64,000 nt of DNA from Occallatibacter riparius (GCF_025264625.1 NZ_CP093313.1:4278001-4342000), one strand, 5' to 3'. Positions 1-9,063 are shown, counted from the stretch's first letter. Made by a program: numbers and translations. Notes: a model not told the origin generated them from the letters alone.

Positions 1-334
1 CCTCCGCCCGGGCCGAAAGAAACCGCGCCATGATTTCGGTCGTCTGCTGCCAATCCTGTACTTCGCTCTGCAACTGGCGCTTGCCGGCCGTTGTCAGCCG
101 GTAGTAGCGCGCGCGGCGGTTGTTTTCTGACGCTCCCCAGTCCGAGTCGATCGAGCCTTCCTGCTCGAGCTTCAAAAGCACGGGGTAAAGCGTGCCCTGG
201 TTTACCGCCAGCAGAGCTCCACTGATCTGTTCGATCCGGCGCGCAATCCCATATCCGTGCAACGGGCCCAGGACCTCCAGCGTCTTCAGCACCATCAGGG
301 CCAGCGTTCCCTGTTTTACGTCAGTTTTCTTCAT
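1..334 (-). CDS. PadR family transcriptional regulator, truncated at the left window edge
   Basis: The frame reads from an ATG at 334 to the window edge; a TGA sits two codons upstream, so the start is well bounded. The N-terminus carries the PadR winged-helix signature: TLALMVLKTLEVLGPLHGYGI, an NQGTLYPVLLKLEQEG stretch, then a RRARYYRLT wing. PadR proteins are phenolic- or drug-responsive repressors that usually control a neighbouring gene. It diverges from the methyltransferase at 517, which is its likeliest target. The C-terminal dimerisation part lies outside the window. Family call is firm; ligand and target are inference. Confidence 0.85.
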   Translation of the reverse strand, partial: MKKTDVKQGTLALMVLKTLEVLGPLHGYGIARRIEQISGALLAVNQGTLYPVLLKLEQEGSIDSDWGASENNRRARYYRLTTAGKRQLQSEVQDWQQTTEIMARFLSARAE

Positions 335-516
335 CACTCATCCGACCTTTTGGTTTCCAAAATGAAGATTCTCACATCTCCTTTTGGAAAGCAACAGGGC
401 AGCAGCATGTATCTGGTAGCTAGAAATTTCAGGCGACAGGCGGATTTCGGGTCTGCTATGCTGCTTCGCGCAATAGATCGACTCACCTAAACAACTTCCC
501 TTCGAGGTCAAATCAC

Positions 517-1548
517 ATGTCAACTACCGTTGCTCCGTCGCCCGCGGACGTTCAAGTCACGCCCGAACGCCTCATGCAGTTTGCCTGGGCCTATTCCGTA
601 CCGCTGGTGCTTGAGGCCGCCATTCGGCACCGTGTTTTCGACGTGCTCGACGGCGGCGCGATGAACCTCGACGCGCTTGTGCAAGCCACGGGTGCATCTC
701 GGCGCGGGCTGGCCGCCATTTGCAACGTGCTCGTCGGGCTCAACTTCCTCAGCAAGGACACGAGCGAGGCGTTCTCGCTCACTCCCGAAAGCTCGGCGTT
801 CCTGGTTTCCACGAAGCCTAGCTTCATGGGCGGAATCATCCGGCACACCAGTGAGCAGCTTCTGCCCAACTGGCTGAAGCTCAATGACGTGGTCGCAACG
901 GGCAAGCCGATGCGCGCTGTGAACCAGGAACAGGATGGCGGCGAGTTCTTCCATGAGTTCGTTCTGGACATCTTCCCGATGAGCTACCCACCGGCGAAGG
1001 CGCTGGCGACGCACATGGATCACGCGTCGGCCGGTGCTGTTTCGGTGCTGGATTTGGCTGCTGGTTCCGGCGTGTGGGGAATCGCGCAGGCGCAGAGCGG
1101 TCCGGCGGTCCGGGTCACCGCAGTTGACTGGCCTGAAGTCATCGATGTGACGAAGAAGACGGTTGCGCGGTTCGGTCTGAGCGATCGCTATACCTTCGTT
1201 GAGGGTGACCTTGCCAGCGCTGATTTTGGCAGCGGGCACAATCTCGCGACCCTGGGGCATATTCTGCACAGCGAAGGCGAAGCACGGAGTCAGGCGCTAA
1301 TCGAGAAGGTCTTCAACGCGCTTGCGCCGGGCGGCACGATCGCTATTCAGGAGTTTCTGGTGAATGCCGATCGCACTGGGCCGCTCAATGGCTTGATCTT
1401 TGCAGTGAACATGCTGGTGAACACCGATGAGGGAGACACGTTCTCGTTTGAGGAGATCAGCGGGTGGCTCATCGAGGCGGGATTTGTGGATCCGCGGATG
1501 CTGGCTGCGCCGGGGCCTTCGCCGCTGATTCTGGCGACCAAGCCGTAG
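517..1548 (+). CDS. SAM-dependent methyltransferase, O-methyltransferase family 2 type
   Basis: A 343-residue protein with an N-terminal helical dimerisation/winged-helix region (about 15-110) and a C-terminal Rossmann methyltransferase domain. SAM motif I is visible as VLDLAAGSGVWGIA near residue 180, followed by the acidic residue in VTAVDWPEV. This layout is that of plant caffeate/isoflavone-type and bacterial carminomycin-type O-methyltransferases. A GAGGT Shine-Dalgarno lies nine bases before the ATG. It is transcribed divergently from padR, which fits a regulator-target pair. The substrate cannot be read from sequence. Confidence 0.85.
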   Translation: MSTTVAPSPADVQVTPERLMQFAWAYSVPLVLEAAIRHRVFDVLDGGAMNLDALVQATGASRRGLAAICNVLVGLNFLSKDTSEAFSLTPESSAFLVSTKPSFMGGIIRHTSEQLLPNWLKLNDVVATGKPMRAVNQEQDGGEFFHEFVLDIFPMSYPPAKALATHMDHASAGAVSVLDLAAGSGVWGIAQAQSGPAVRVTAVDWPEVIDVTKKTVARFGLSDRYTFVEGDLASADFGSGHNLATLGHILHSEGEARSQALIEKVFNALAPGGTIAIQEFLVNADRTGPLNGLIFAVNMLVNTDEGDTFSFEEISGWLIEAGFVDPRMLAAPGPSPLILATKP

Positions 1549-2041
1549 GTTATTGACGAAGGGATCGAGCGCGCCCGCCGGTCTGACTGGCGGGACACGG
1601 CCAGTTTTGGGGTATTTACTGATAAGTACAAAGGCGCATTGTATGTTGCAACGACTTGTTTTGCGCCTATGGGATTTGGTAGGTCGATAAGTATAGTTGC
1701 TTGTTTTGCTTAACCCGGTTTTTGGCGAATATATGGAGAAGTAAAAACAGGGGGAGGGGTAGCTAATTTTCTAGTAACTGCAGTGCCTGATTGGTTACTC
1801 CCCTCATGCTGTCGTTTTCCGGGCTGGATGCTGGCCCAGTCTGCGCTTTTTGAGCCCGAAAGTCGGTAGACACACAAATCCCCACGCCTCCCAAGATAGA
1901 AAGGCGAGCTTTCGGTGTATGTGATGGCGGTCACGAGTGTTGCGGGAACGGTTGTCCGCCTATTCAGGATCGGGTAGAATGAGTCTCGGCTTCGCTTCTT
2001 CCGTGGTGTGACGGGCAATCCACCAGCGAAGGAGAAGGGCC
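1549..2041. other. Intergenic region, no gene seen
   Basis: No convincing coding frame in this 490-base gap. It holds a GC-rich hairpin at 1574-1594 (8-bp stem, 5-nt loop), 25 bases after the methyltransferase stop. That hairpin could end transcription, but it lacks a T-run. A longer-looped inverted repeat (AGGCGCA ... TGCGCCT) lies near 1630-1665. Confidence 0.4.
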
Positions 2042-2268
2042 ATGACAAGCGAATTCCTTTACGAAACCAGCAGCAAGCGCCGCAAGGGCTATCCATCCGA
2101 GACGCGCGTAAAGCGCGGCTTTCCGCATCGTCCACGGCGATAAGGAACTGATCGAAAAGCTGGGGCGCAACGATCCGTGTCCCTGCGGTTCAGGACGCAG
2201 ATTTCAGACGGTGCTGCATGCGATCCGGTCACTACGACGGTGCACAGCGGAATCACTACAACAGATAA
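2042..2268 (+). pseudogene. SEC-C motif small protein, two frameshifts
   Basis: An ATG at 2042 with an AAGGAG ribosome site opens MTSEFLYETSSKRR and runs 33 codons to a TAA at 2141. Removing one C near 2122-2125 restores KRGFRIVHGDKELIEKLGR followed by NDPCPCGSGRRF, the SEC-C zinc-binding signature. Removing one A near 2217 continues it as QRCCMRSGHYDG to a TAA at 2266. The restored protein is about 75 residues with the expected CxC...CC metal ligands. The single frames are short, so this is either a decayed gene or two sequencing errors. Small stand-alone SEC-C proteins have no agreed function. Confidence 0.7.
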
Positions 2269-2290
2269 AGGCCGGCGATTGCCGGCCTTT
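2267..2290. terminator. Bidirectional hairpin terminator
   Basis: A perfect 10-bp stem (AAAGGCCGGC / GCCGGCCTTT) with a GATT loop. It overlaps the last bases of the SEC-C frame and lies 20 bases beyond the rhaEW stop, so it can serve both convergent units. Confidence 0.85.
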
Positions 2291-2309
2291 CTGTTTGCGC
2301 GGCTCTGAA

Positions 2310-4529
2310 CTAGCGCAGGAACGCTTCCGGCAGACCGCCATCGACTGGAATGAGGTGGCCTGTTGTGCAGCGGGTCTTGGGGCTGGCGAGGAACACGATG
2401 GCCTCCGCGCAGTCGCCCGGCTCGATGGGCTGATGCGTGAGCGTCCGCTGTGCATAGAAATTCGCCAGCAACCCGCGCAGCTGCTCGTCGTCCATCGACT
2501 CGTCAAACGCGATCCCGTACTTGGTGAGGGAGGCACGAACGCGATCCCGAGGGAACATCGTCGATCCTTTGACGACCGTTGCGGGGCTCACTCCGTTGAC
2601 GCGCACCTTGGGCGCCATGCCGACGGCAAGCTCGCGCACCAAGTGCGAGATCGCGGCCTTGCTCACATCGTAGGCTTCGCTGCCGCGCTTGGGCACAACC
2701 GCATTCGCGGAGCTTGTGAGCACCACGGCTCCGTCGAGATCCTGCTCCTTGAACACCTTTCCCGCCTCTTCCGCGAGCAGGTAGTTCGCGGTCACGTTGA
2801 TCTCGAGCGTGGTCCCCCACATGGCCTGATTGATCACGCCATCCGGAGAGGACGGGAACAGGGCGGCCGTGTTGATCAGGATGTCGACTCCGCCGAATGC
2901 GGCCACAGTTGCCTCGAGCGCCGCGCCAATGGTTTCGCGATTGCGAATGTCCACGGAAGTGGCGCGTACGAATTCCTTCGATGCGATGGCGGCAAGTTCG
3001 TCGGCGACCTTCTGGGCGCCAGCTTCGTCGCGATCGGCGACGACAACGTGGGCTCCACGCTGCGCCATCTTCAGCGCTACTTCACGTCCGATGCCGCTGC
3101 CACCGCCAACAACGAGAGCGATGCGTCGGCTGAGTTCCTTCTCGGGGGGCTGGCGACGGATCTTCGCCTCTTCCATCGCCCAGTACTCGATCTTGAACGC
3201 TTCGAGTGGAGGCAGGGCAACGTAGTTTGCGAACGTCTTGAAGGTCGCAGGATCCATACCTTCGCCGCACTGCGGGAGCACATCCTTGACTTCGCCTTCG
3301 GCAAGGAGGCTTGCGCCTTCCATCACGTGAATGGCGTTGGTGTAGAACTCGCCCACGATGCGCGCTTCAGTCTTGTTCTTGCCGAAGCTGAACATGCCGA
3401 GACCCTGAATGAGAACGACAGTCGGGCTGGTGTCGCGGAGCGCCGGCGAATCCGGTGTGGCGAACTGGTGATAGTAGTCGCGATAGAGCTGACGGTACTC
3501 GGCAAGACCTTCTTCAATGTGTTTCTTCAGCGCGCCCAGATCTTCATTCGCTGCCCACGGCACAAACAGGGGCCGAATCTTGGTGCGGATGAAGTGATCG
3601 GGACAGCTGGTACCGAGGAAGGCCAGGTCCTTTGCGTATCGCGAATTGACGAACTGGAGGACATCGGCGGAGTCGCTGAAGCTGGCGATCCAGCGATTCT
3701 GCGCGCTGACGCGGCCGCGCAGATAGGGAGCAATCGCGATGGCGAGCTTGGCGCGGTCTGCACGCGACTGCACCAGTTCGCCGCCAAAGCGCTCCGGTCC
3801 ATTCTGCTCGCCATGGCGCGCAATGAACTGCCCAATCTGGTCGATGAGGGTGATGGTGTTGAGATAGCACTCGCGCTGCGTCTGTCCCCAGGTGAAGAGG
3901 CCATGGCCGCCGAGCACGATGCCATCGCAATCGGGGTTCTGCTCCACGGCGCGGCGCATCATGAGGCCGAGCTCGAAGCCGGGCCGCTGCCAGGGAACCC
4001 ACACCAGCTTGTGTCCGAACTCGCGGTTGAACTCGTCCATCTTCTTTTTGCCATTGCCGGAGGCCGCGAGCGCAATGCCCCAGTCCGGGTGGAGATGGTC
4101 GACGTGGGGGAAGGGAAGGAAGCCGTGGAGCGGCGTGTCGATGGAGGCAGCAGTGGGGTTGTTGCGGAACGTGCACAGCGGGTACATGGCCACCATGTCG
4201 TCTTCGAGGTCCACCCCCTTGTAGCTGCGTTCGAGTGCGAGGAGCTTGTCGAGATAGAGCGTTGCGAATCCCGCGCGCTTAATGCTGCCGAGGTCGCCGC
4301 CCGAGCCTTTGACCCAGAGAACCTCGACAGGCGCGCCGGTCAGCGGATCGGTTTCAGTCACCTTCGAACTGGTGTTGCCGCCTGCGAAATTGGTGATGCG
4401 CAGGTCGGACCCAAGCAGGTTGGAGCGATAGCGCAGGAGTTCCGGCTCATCGAGACCGGATGCCACACGGTCATCCCAGCGGTCTTCGAGAAAATGCAAA
4501 GCAGGGGAAGCGATTGTCGGACTACTCAT
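2310..4529 (-). CDS. rhaEW: Bifunctional L-rhamnulose-1-phosphate aldolase / lactaldehyde dehydrogenase
   Basis: A 739-residue fusion. Residues 1 to about 440 are a class II aldolase domain with the metal-binding stretch PHVDHLHPD at 141-149 and GGHGLFTWG at 207-215. Residues about 465-739 are a short-chain dehydrogenase with nucleotide motif GGGSGIG at 475-481 and catalytic Tyr620/Lys624 (YDVSK). This architecture is the RhaEW family (Bacillus YuxG type). It splits rhamnulose-1-phosphate into dihydroxyacetone phosphate and L-lactaldehyde and oxidises the latter to L-lactate. The start has a clear AGGAG site. It is last in the lutABC-rhaI-rhaEW operon, 39 bases after rhaI. The rhamnulokinase is not in the window. 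Confidence 0.92.
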   Translation of the reverse strand: MSSPTIASPALHFLEDRWDDRVASGLDEPELLRYRSNLLGSDLRITNFAGGNTSSKVTETDPLTGAPVEVLWVKGSGGDLGSIKRAGFATLYLDKLLALERSYKGVDLEDDMVAMYPLCTFRNNPTAASIDTPLHGFLPFPHVDHLHPDWGIALAASGNGKKKMDEFNREFGHKLVWVPWQRPGFELGLMMRRAVEQNPDCDGIVLGGHGLFTWGQTQRECYLNTITLIDQIGQFIARHGEQNGPERFGGELVQSRADRAKLAIAIAPYLRGRVSAQNRWIASFSDSADVLQFVNSRYAKDLAFLGTSCPDHFIRTKIRPLFVPWAANEDLGALKKHIEEGLAEYRQLYRDYYHQFATPDSPALRDTSPTVVLIQGLGMFSFGKNKTEARIVGEFYTNAIHVMEGASLLAEGEVKDVLPQCGEGMDPATFKTFANYVALPPLEAFKIEYWAMEEAKIRRQPPEKELSRRIALVVGGGSGIGREVALKMAQRGAHVVVADRDEAGAQKVADELAAIASKEFVRATSVDIRNRETIGAALEATVAAFGGVDILINTAALFPSSPDGVINQAMWGTTLEINVTANYLLAEEAGKVFKEQDLDGAVVLTSSANAVVPKRGSEAYDVSKAAISHLVRELAVGMAPKVRVNGVSPATVVKGSTMFPRDRVRASLTKYGIAFDESMDDEQLRGLLANFYAQRTLTHQPIEPGDCAEAIVFLASPKTRCTTGHLIPVDGGLPEAFLR

Positions 4530-4568
4530 AACTCTCCTAAGTGGCTTGGTGCTGATTCAGATCTTGGT

Positions 4569-5765
4569 TTACGCGTAGCTTGCGACGCCGACTTGCCGGC
4601 TGCCGCGTTCGCGGGTGATGCGCTCCACATAACCGCTCTCGCGAAGTGCGGCAAGTGGATCGGCAGGAATTCCGCGCTTCTCACGCCACGTGGCGACCAT
4701 GGGGCGTACATCGCGCCAGAAGGCGCCGCGGAATGTCTCCTCTGCGTTGACCAGTTCGCATGAGGTCTGCAGCGCGGCAAGCTCTTCACGATCGACGAGG
4801 GCGGCCTTCACCCACATCTCCTGCGCCGTCGCAACGGTCTGCACCATCGCTTCCAGCTTGCCCTTCAGGTTGTGGCTCTGGTCGATCATGAAGGCGACGT
4901 CCATTTGAAGGTCATCGGACTGCGCTGAGTGGATCTCGTGGAAGATGCGGAAGACCTGGTAGGGGTCGATTGAACCGAGCGTCAGATCGTCATCAGCGTA
5001 GCGCCGGTCGTTGAAGTGGAATCCGCCGAGCATGCCGGTGTGGAGGAGCCAGGCGACGATCTGCTCGATGTTCTGCCCCGCATAGTGATGGCCGGTATCG
5101 ACAAGCACGCGGGCCTGCGGGCCGGCCTCGCGCGCGAGGTGCATGGCCATGCCCCAGTCGGCAATGTCGGTGTGATAGAAAGCGGGCTCGAAGGGCTTGT
5201 ATTCGACAAGCAGCCGCTGCTCAGGAGCGAGGTGCGCGTGCGCAGTGCGCAGTGCGTCTTCCAGCCACTCGATGCGGTTGCGAATGCTCTGCGTGCCGGG
5301 GTAGTTGGATCCATCCGCGAGCCACAGGGACACATCGCGCGACCCAAGCTGCTGGCCGAGCTCAATGGACTTGACCATGTGCCCCAGGGCGCGGGCGCGC
5401 ACTTCTGCCGATGGATTGCACAGCGATCCGTACTTGTACTCCTGGTCCTGGAAGAGGTTCGGATTGATGGAGCCGGAGCGCACACCATAGCGTTTTTCCA
5501 GCGCGCGGACGTTGGCGACGTCATGGGGGCTGCCGCTGGGAAGGTCCCATAAGACATGCAGGGCGAGGGTGGGCGTTGCGCCGGTGAGTCGGTTCACTTC
5601 GCCGGCGTCGGCGAACTTCTCCTCAATGGTAGAAGCTGCGGCGGCCTGCACAAACTTGCCGAAGCGCGTGCCGGTGTTCGCGAATCCCCATGAGGGAATC
5701 TCGATGCGAAAACTGTCGAGCGCTTTGACAGCGCGATCGAATGCAACCGACTCTGACAAACTCAT
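4569..5765 (-). CDS. rhaI: L-rhamnose isomerase, RhaI type
   Basis: A 398-residue TIM-barrel sugar isomerase resembling the Pseudomonas stutzeri-type rhamnose isomerase rather than E. coli RhaA. It would convert L-rhamnose to L-rhamnulose in the cytoplasm using divalent metal. Visible family segments include IPSWGFANTGTRFGKF near the start, VDTGHHYAGQNIEQ and GGFHFNDRRYADDDL, which carry metal ligands. The ATG at 5765 is preferred over one nine codons upstream because a purine-rich site (GAAGGGGGCAGG) sits just before it, and a hairpin precedes it. It lies in operon with lutC and rhaEW. Confidence 0.9.
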   Translation of the reverse strand: MSLSESVAFDRAVKALDSFRIEIPSWGFANTGTRFGKFVQAAAASTIEEKFADAGEVNRLTGATPTLALHVLWDLPSGSPHDVANVRALEKRYGVRSGSINPNLFQDQEYKYGSLCNPSAEVRARALGHMVKSIELGQQLGSRDVSLWLADGSNYPGTQSIRNRIEWLEDALRTAHAHLAPEQRLLVEYKPFEPAFYHTDIADWGMAMHLAREAGPQARVLVDTGHHYAGQNIEQIVAWLLHTGMLGGFHFNDRRYADDDLTLGSIDPYQVFRIFHEIHSAQSDDLQMDVAFMIDQSHNLKGKLEAMVQTVATAQEMWVKAALVDREELAALQTSCELVNAEETFRGAFWRDVRPMVATWREKRGIPADPLAALRESGYVERITRERGSRQVGVASYA

Positions 5766-5781
5766 CCTGCCCCCTTCGGGC

Positions 5782-5806
5782 CGGGCATTCATGCGAGAGA
5801 TGCCCG
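5782..5806. promoter_or_regulatory. Inverted repeat between lutC and rhaI
   Basis: CGGGCAT and ATGCCCG arms (7 bp) flank an 11-base spacer. In the transcript this forms a small hairpin between the lutC stop and the preferred rhaI start, possibly tuning relative expression or stabilising the downstream message. The role is inference. Confidence 0.35.
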
Positions 5807-5816
5807 CTCTAAGCTG

Positions 5817-6455
5817 CTAATCGCGAACCACAATTACATTGAGAAACCTGGGCCCGTGCACGCCCTTGATGCGTGTCATTTCGATATCTGCTGTTGCGCT
5901 GGGTCCTGAGATGAAGGTTGCCAGCGCCGGCGGTGCGTCACAACGCGCAAAGTATTCAGGCAATGTCTCCACTACCTGCGATGTCTTGAGCACGCACAGG
6001 TGCCAGTCAGGCAGGAGCGAGAGGACGCGGCGGCCCTCGGCTGGCCCGTGGTGCAGCACGATTGTGCCGGACTCCGCAACGGCACAGGTGGCTGCCGTGA
6101 CGACGCCCTGCGTCTGTTCGATCTGGTCGTGCGAGAGATCGTGATCCACTCGCCAGTCGCAGCCGGGAACGAGCCAATCTTCTGGAAGGCCGATTGGTGC
6201 GGCCAATATGCTGCGTCCGCTTTTTGCGATCTGTGTGGCGATGGTCGGGATCAGCGCGTCGGGTGTGCACTCCGTGATGTCGGCGTCGTACTCGCGCAGG
6301 CGCTCGATGAGGAGTGCCACGCATTGATCGCTGCTGAGCTCGCCCTGCATGCGATAGGCGCGCGGAAGCGATTCGTAAGTGCCTGCATGCGGAGTCGTCG
6401 TGGTCGCCGCGCGAATGCGGCCGAGCACTGCCGAACGTGAACGGGTCGCGCTCAT
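5817..6455 (-). CDS. lutC: Lactate utilization protein LutC, LUD domain
   Basis: A 212-residue LUD-domain protein with the family segments TQGVVTAATCAVAESGTIVL and LPDWHLCVL. LutC is the third subunit of the LutABC L-lactate oxidising complex, which passes electrons through iron-sulfur proteins. The start at 6455 is set by a 4-nt ATGA overlap with the lutB stop; the longer upstream frame runs inside lutB and is not used. Translational coupling fits a stoichiometric complex. Confidence 0.9.
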   Translation of the reverse strand: MSATRSRSAVLGRIRAATTTTPHAGTYESLPRAYRMQGELSSDQCVALLIERLREYDADITECTPDALIPTIATQIAKSGRSILAAPIGLPEDWLVPGCDWRVDHDLSHDQIEQTQGVVTAATCAVAESGTIVLHHGPAEGRRVLSLLPDWHLCVLKTSQVVETLPEYFARCDAPPALATFISGPSATADIEMTRIKGVHGPRFLNVIVVRD

Positions 6456-7903
6456 GGCTTCGCCTTCCCGTTGGCTCGTGAGGTCCACCATTCGCGGAAG
6501 CTCTGCTGGGGAACGCCGCGCAGGTCGCGGGTCATCGTCCAGCGCGCTCCATAGGCTGGCAGGCTGCGAATCCATCCGTCCTTGCCGGTTAGCGGCTTCA
6601 GACCGATTCGCATCATGCGTTGCGCGGCCTGGAATCGGCCTGCGCTCGCGAAGACCTTGTTCGCCATGCGCATGCCGAGATACAGAGGATCGAAGAAGCG
6701 GCGTTCCTCGTTTCGTTCCTGATCTGTAACTTTGGCGCGTAGGTCGATGAGCACTTCGGGGATGTTGATTTTGACGGGGCAGACTTCATAGCACGCGCCG
6801 CAGAGAGAGCTCGCGTAGGGAAGGCTTTGCGCGTACTCCATCTTCATCAATTGCGGGGTGAGAATCGCGCCGATCGGGCCCGGATACACGCTGCCGTAGG
6901 CGTGGCCGCCGGTCTGCCGGTATACGGGGCAGGCATTCATGCAGGCCGCGCAGCGAATGCACTTCAGCGTTTGCCGTTCGCGCTCGCGCTGCAGGATGTC
7001 GGAGCGGCCGTTGTCGAGCAGCACTACGTGGAACCGCTGGGGGCCGTCGCCCTTGGTTACGCCGGTCCACAGGCTGGTGTAGGGATTCATGCGCTCGCCA
7101 GTGGCCGATCGGGCGAGGACTTGCAGCATGATTTCGAGATCGCGGTAGCGCGGGATCACCTTTTCAATGCCTGCCAGCGTAATCATGGTGCGCGGCAGCG
7201 TGAGGCACATGCGCCCGTTGCCTTCGCTCTCCACTACGGAGACGCCGCCCGTTTCGGCAATGAGGAAATTCGCGCCGCTGATGGCGGTCGGGACCGTGAG
7301 GAACTTCTTGCGCAGATACGTGCGTGCGGCGGCTGTCAGTTCCTGTGGATTGTCGCTCAGATCCGGCAGGTGCATCGTGCGCGCGAAGATATCGCGCACC
7401 TGGCTGCGGTTCACGTGCAGCGCGGGGACGACGATGTGCGAAGGCTCGTCTTTGCCGAGTTGCAGGATGATCTCGGCGAGGTCGGTTTCGTGAGGCTCGA
7501 TCCCGTTCTGCGCGAGGAACGGATTGAGCTGAATCTCGGCCGAGGTCATGGTCTTGATCTTGATGACCTCGCTGGCATTCTCATCGCGCAGGATGTTGAG
7601 AATGATCTCGCGCGCCTCGGCTGCGTCGGCGGCCCAGTGGACCACTCCGCCTGCGGCGGTGCAGCGCTCCTCGAACTGCTCGAGATAGGTGCCGAGGTTT
7701 TCGAGCACATGCGCGCGCAGGGCGGAGGCTGCATCACGCAGCGCCTGCCAGTCGTCCTTTTCAGCTACCAGGCGGCCGCGCTTGCTGGTGATTACATCCG
7801 TCGCGTGGGCCACGTTCTTGCGTAGTTGCGGATTGCGCAGGACCGGGAGCGCCGCTTTTGGGAACGGCGGAGCGAGCTTCGGATCCAGGACGGGATGGAT
7901 CAC
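6452..7903 (-). CDS. lutB: Lactate utilization iron-sulfur protein LutB
   Basis: A 483-residue protein of normal LutB length. An N-terminal LUD domain carries AETGGVSVVESEGNGR (about 216-231). A two-cluster ferredoxin domain follows, with Cys315, 318, 321 and 325 (CIRCAACMNAC) and Cys368, 371 and 375 (CGACYEVC), for two 4Fe-4S clusters. It starts with GTG in a 4-nt GTGA overlap with lutA. Together with LutA and LutC it oxidises L-lactate to pyruvate. Confidence 0.92.
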   Translation of the reverse strand: MIHPVLDPKLAPPFPKAALPVLRNPQLRKNVAHATDVITSKRGRLVAEKDDWQALRDAASALRAHVLENLGTYLEQFEERCTAAGGVVHWAADAAEAREIILNILRDENASEVIKIKTMTSAEIQLNPFLAQNGIEPHETDLAEIILQLGKDEPSHIVVPALHVNRSQVRDIFARTMHLPDLSDNPQELTAAARTYLRKKFLTVPTAISGANFLIAETGGVSVVESEGNGRMCLTLPRTMITLAGIEKVIPRYRDLEIMLQVLARSATGERMNPYTSLWTGVTKGDGPQRFHVVLLDNGRSDILQRERERQTLKCIRCAACMNACPVYRQTGGHAYGSVYPGPIGAILTPQLMKMEYAQSLPYASSLCGACYEVCPVKINIPEVLIDLRAKVTDQERNEERRFFDPLYLGMRMANKVFASAGRFQAAQRMMRIGLKPLTGKDGWIRSLPAYGARWTMTRDLRGVPQQSFREWWTSRANGKAKP

Positions 7904-8649
7904 AGGACCTCCGCTGGATGCTCGCGGGTGCTGGCGAGAATTTGCGCCATGTGGATGGTGCGCATGGCTGCAAACTCGCGGTGCATTGCGCCGCCGAGGT
8001 GCATCAGGCAGCTGTTATCGAGCGCTGTGCAGAACTCAGCGCGGGTAGCCAGGACGTCTTGAAGCTTGGCCGTCATCATCGCGCTCGATACTTCGGCGTT
8101 CTTGACGCTGAATGTTCCGCCAAAGCCGCAGCAGCGGTCGAGGTGGTCCAGGGGAGCGAGGTCGAGGCCTTCGACATTTTTCAGCAGGCGGAAGGGGCGG
8201 TCGCCAAGTTCAAGAGCGCGCAGGCCGTGGCAACTGGCGTGGTAGGTCACGCGGTGGGGGAAGTACGCGCCGACATTCTCAACCTGGAGCACATCCACAA
8301 CGAACTCGCTGAACTCATGGACGCGGGGCAGCAGGGCGTCGAAGTCCCGGCGCAGGTCTTGGTTCCCCAATTCGTCGATCAGGGCGGGGTATTGGTCGCG
8401 GATCATCGCCACGCAGGAAGACGATGGGATGACTACCGCCTTCGCATCGGCGTAGAGCCGCACGAACTGCTTGGCAAGGCTGAAGGCCTCGCCGCGAAAG
8501 CCTGTGTTTGCATGCATTTGGCCGCAGCAGGTTTGCGCGGGGCGGAACTCCACCTCGACGCCCAGGCGCTCGAGCAGTGTCACAACGGCACGCCCGGTCT
8601 CAGGGAAAAGCGTGTCGTTATAGCACGTGATAAACAGAGATGCACGCAT
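7900..8649 (-). CDS. lutA: Lactate utilization (Fe-S)-binding protein LutA
   Basis: A 249-residue protein with two cysteine-rich CCG domains: CCGQ at residues 41-44 and CCGFGGTF in the C-terminal half. These domains bind noncubane clusters and occur in GlpC, HdrB and LutA. It is first in the operon, and 415 bases of non-coding DNA with the promoter region lie upstream. In Bacillus lutABC is needed for growth on L-lactate. Here it sits with rhamnose genes, whose pathway ends in L-lactate. Confidence 0.92.
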   Translation of the reverse strand: MRASLFITCYNDTLFPETGRAVVTLLERLGVEVEFRPAQTCCGQMHANTGFRGEAFSLAKQFVRLYADAKAVVIPSSSCVAMIRDQYPALIDELGNQDLRRDFDALLPRVHEFSEFVVDVLQVENVGAYFPHRVTYHASCHGLRALELGDRPFRLLKNVEGLDLAPLDHLDRCCGFGGTFSVKNAEVSSAMMTAKLQDVLATRAEFCTALDNSCLMHLGGAMHREFAAMRTIHMAQILASTREHPAEVL

Positions 8650-9063
8650 GACTTCCCAACCATTGTCGCAAAGAAAGCAGGTCCGCGTAAATTCTCATTT
8701 GAAATTTTTTATCAACGGGCATTTTAGAGCCACGATTGGCTCAAACTTTTGCGGTAGACCTTGCTGCACAACCGATGCGATACTGCAGGCGCATTACTGG
8801 GACACCTTAGAAGTTGTTGATAACGGAAGCGGCAGGACTCCGGATTCCCTGGGTTCATCCTCCCGCGCAAAAGCCATTTCTCCGCCTGGCGGACTGCCTC
8901 ATTGCACTGAGGTTCTTTCACCACCTCATTATGCGCACGACGGTTGCGCTCGATTGACAACTTAATTTACTTGGGGCCCTTAGGATCCGTTGCTGTCTCT
9001 CCAACCACCTCAGCGGCGCGATGCCTCCCTGACGGGGCGCGAAGAAAGGTTTTGGATACATCT
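8650..9063. other. Divergent promoter region between lutA and the S53 protease
   Basis: No convincing gene. Apart from the inverted repeat at 8727-8742, a TTGACA hexamer occurs at 8954-8959 pointing toward the protease, but no good -10 partner at normal spacing is seen. Confidence 0.4.
8727..8742. promoter_or_regulatory. Inverted repeat, candidate operator upstream of lutA
   Basis: GAGCCA-CGAT-TGGCTC, a perfect 6-bp inverted repeat 78 bases upstream of the lutA start, in an otherwise AT-rich stretch. Its place fits an operator for the regulator of the lut-rha operon; that regulator is not in the window. No footprint evidence. Confidence 0.35.

Noticed and set aside
2211..4763. 850-codon plus-strand open frame opposite rhaEW
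   Set aside because: It is the mirror of the rhaEW gene; high GC keeps the antisense frame open, and its protein lacks any fold-like pattern.
6827..7825. 332-codon plus-strand frame opposite lutB (and similar frames opposite lutA, the M28 peptidase, the Gfo/Idh gene and the ADOP gene)
   Set aside because: All are antisense shadows of clear families on the other strand.
8724..8960. 78-codon minus-strand frame upstream of lutA
   Set aside because: Low-complexity, no ribosome site, and it covers the promoter/operator region.
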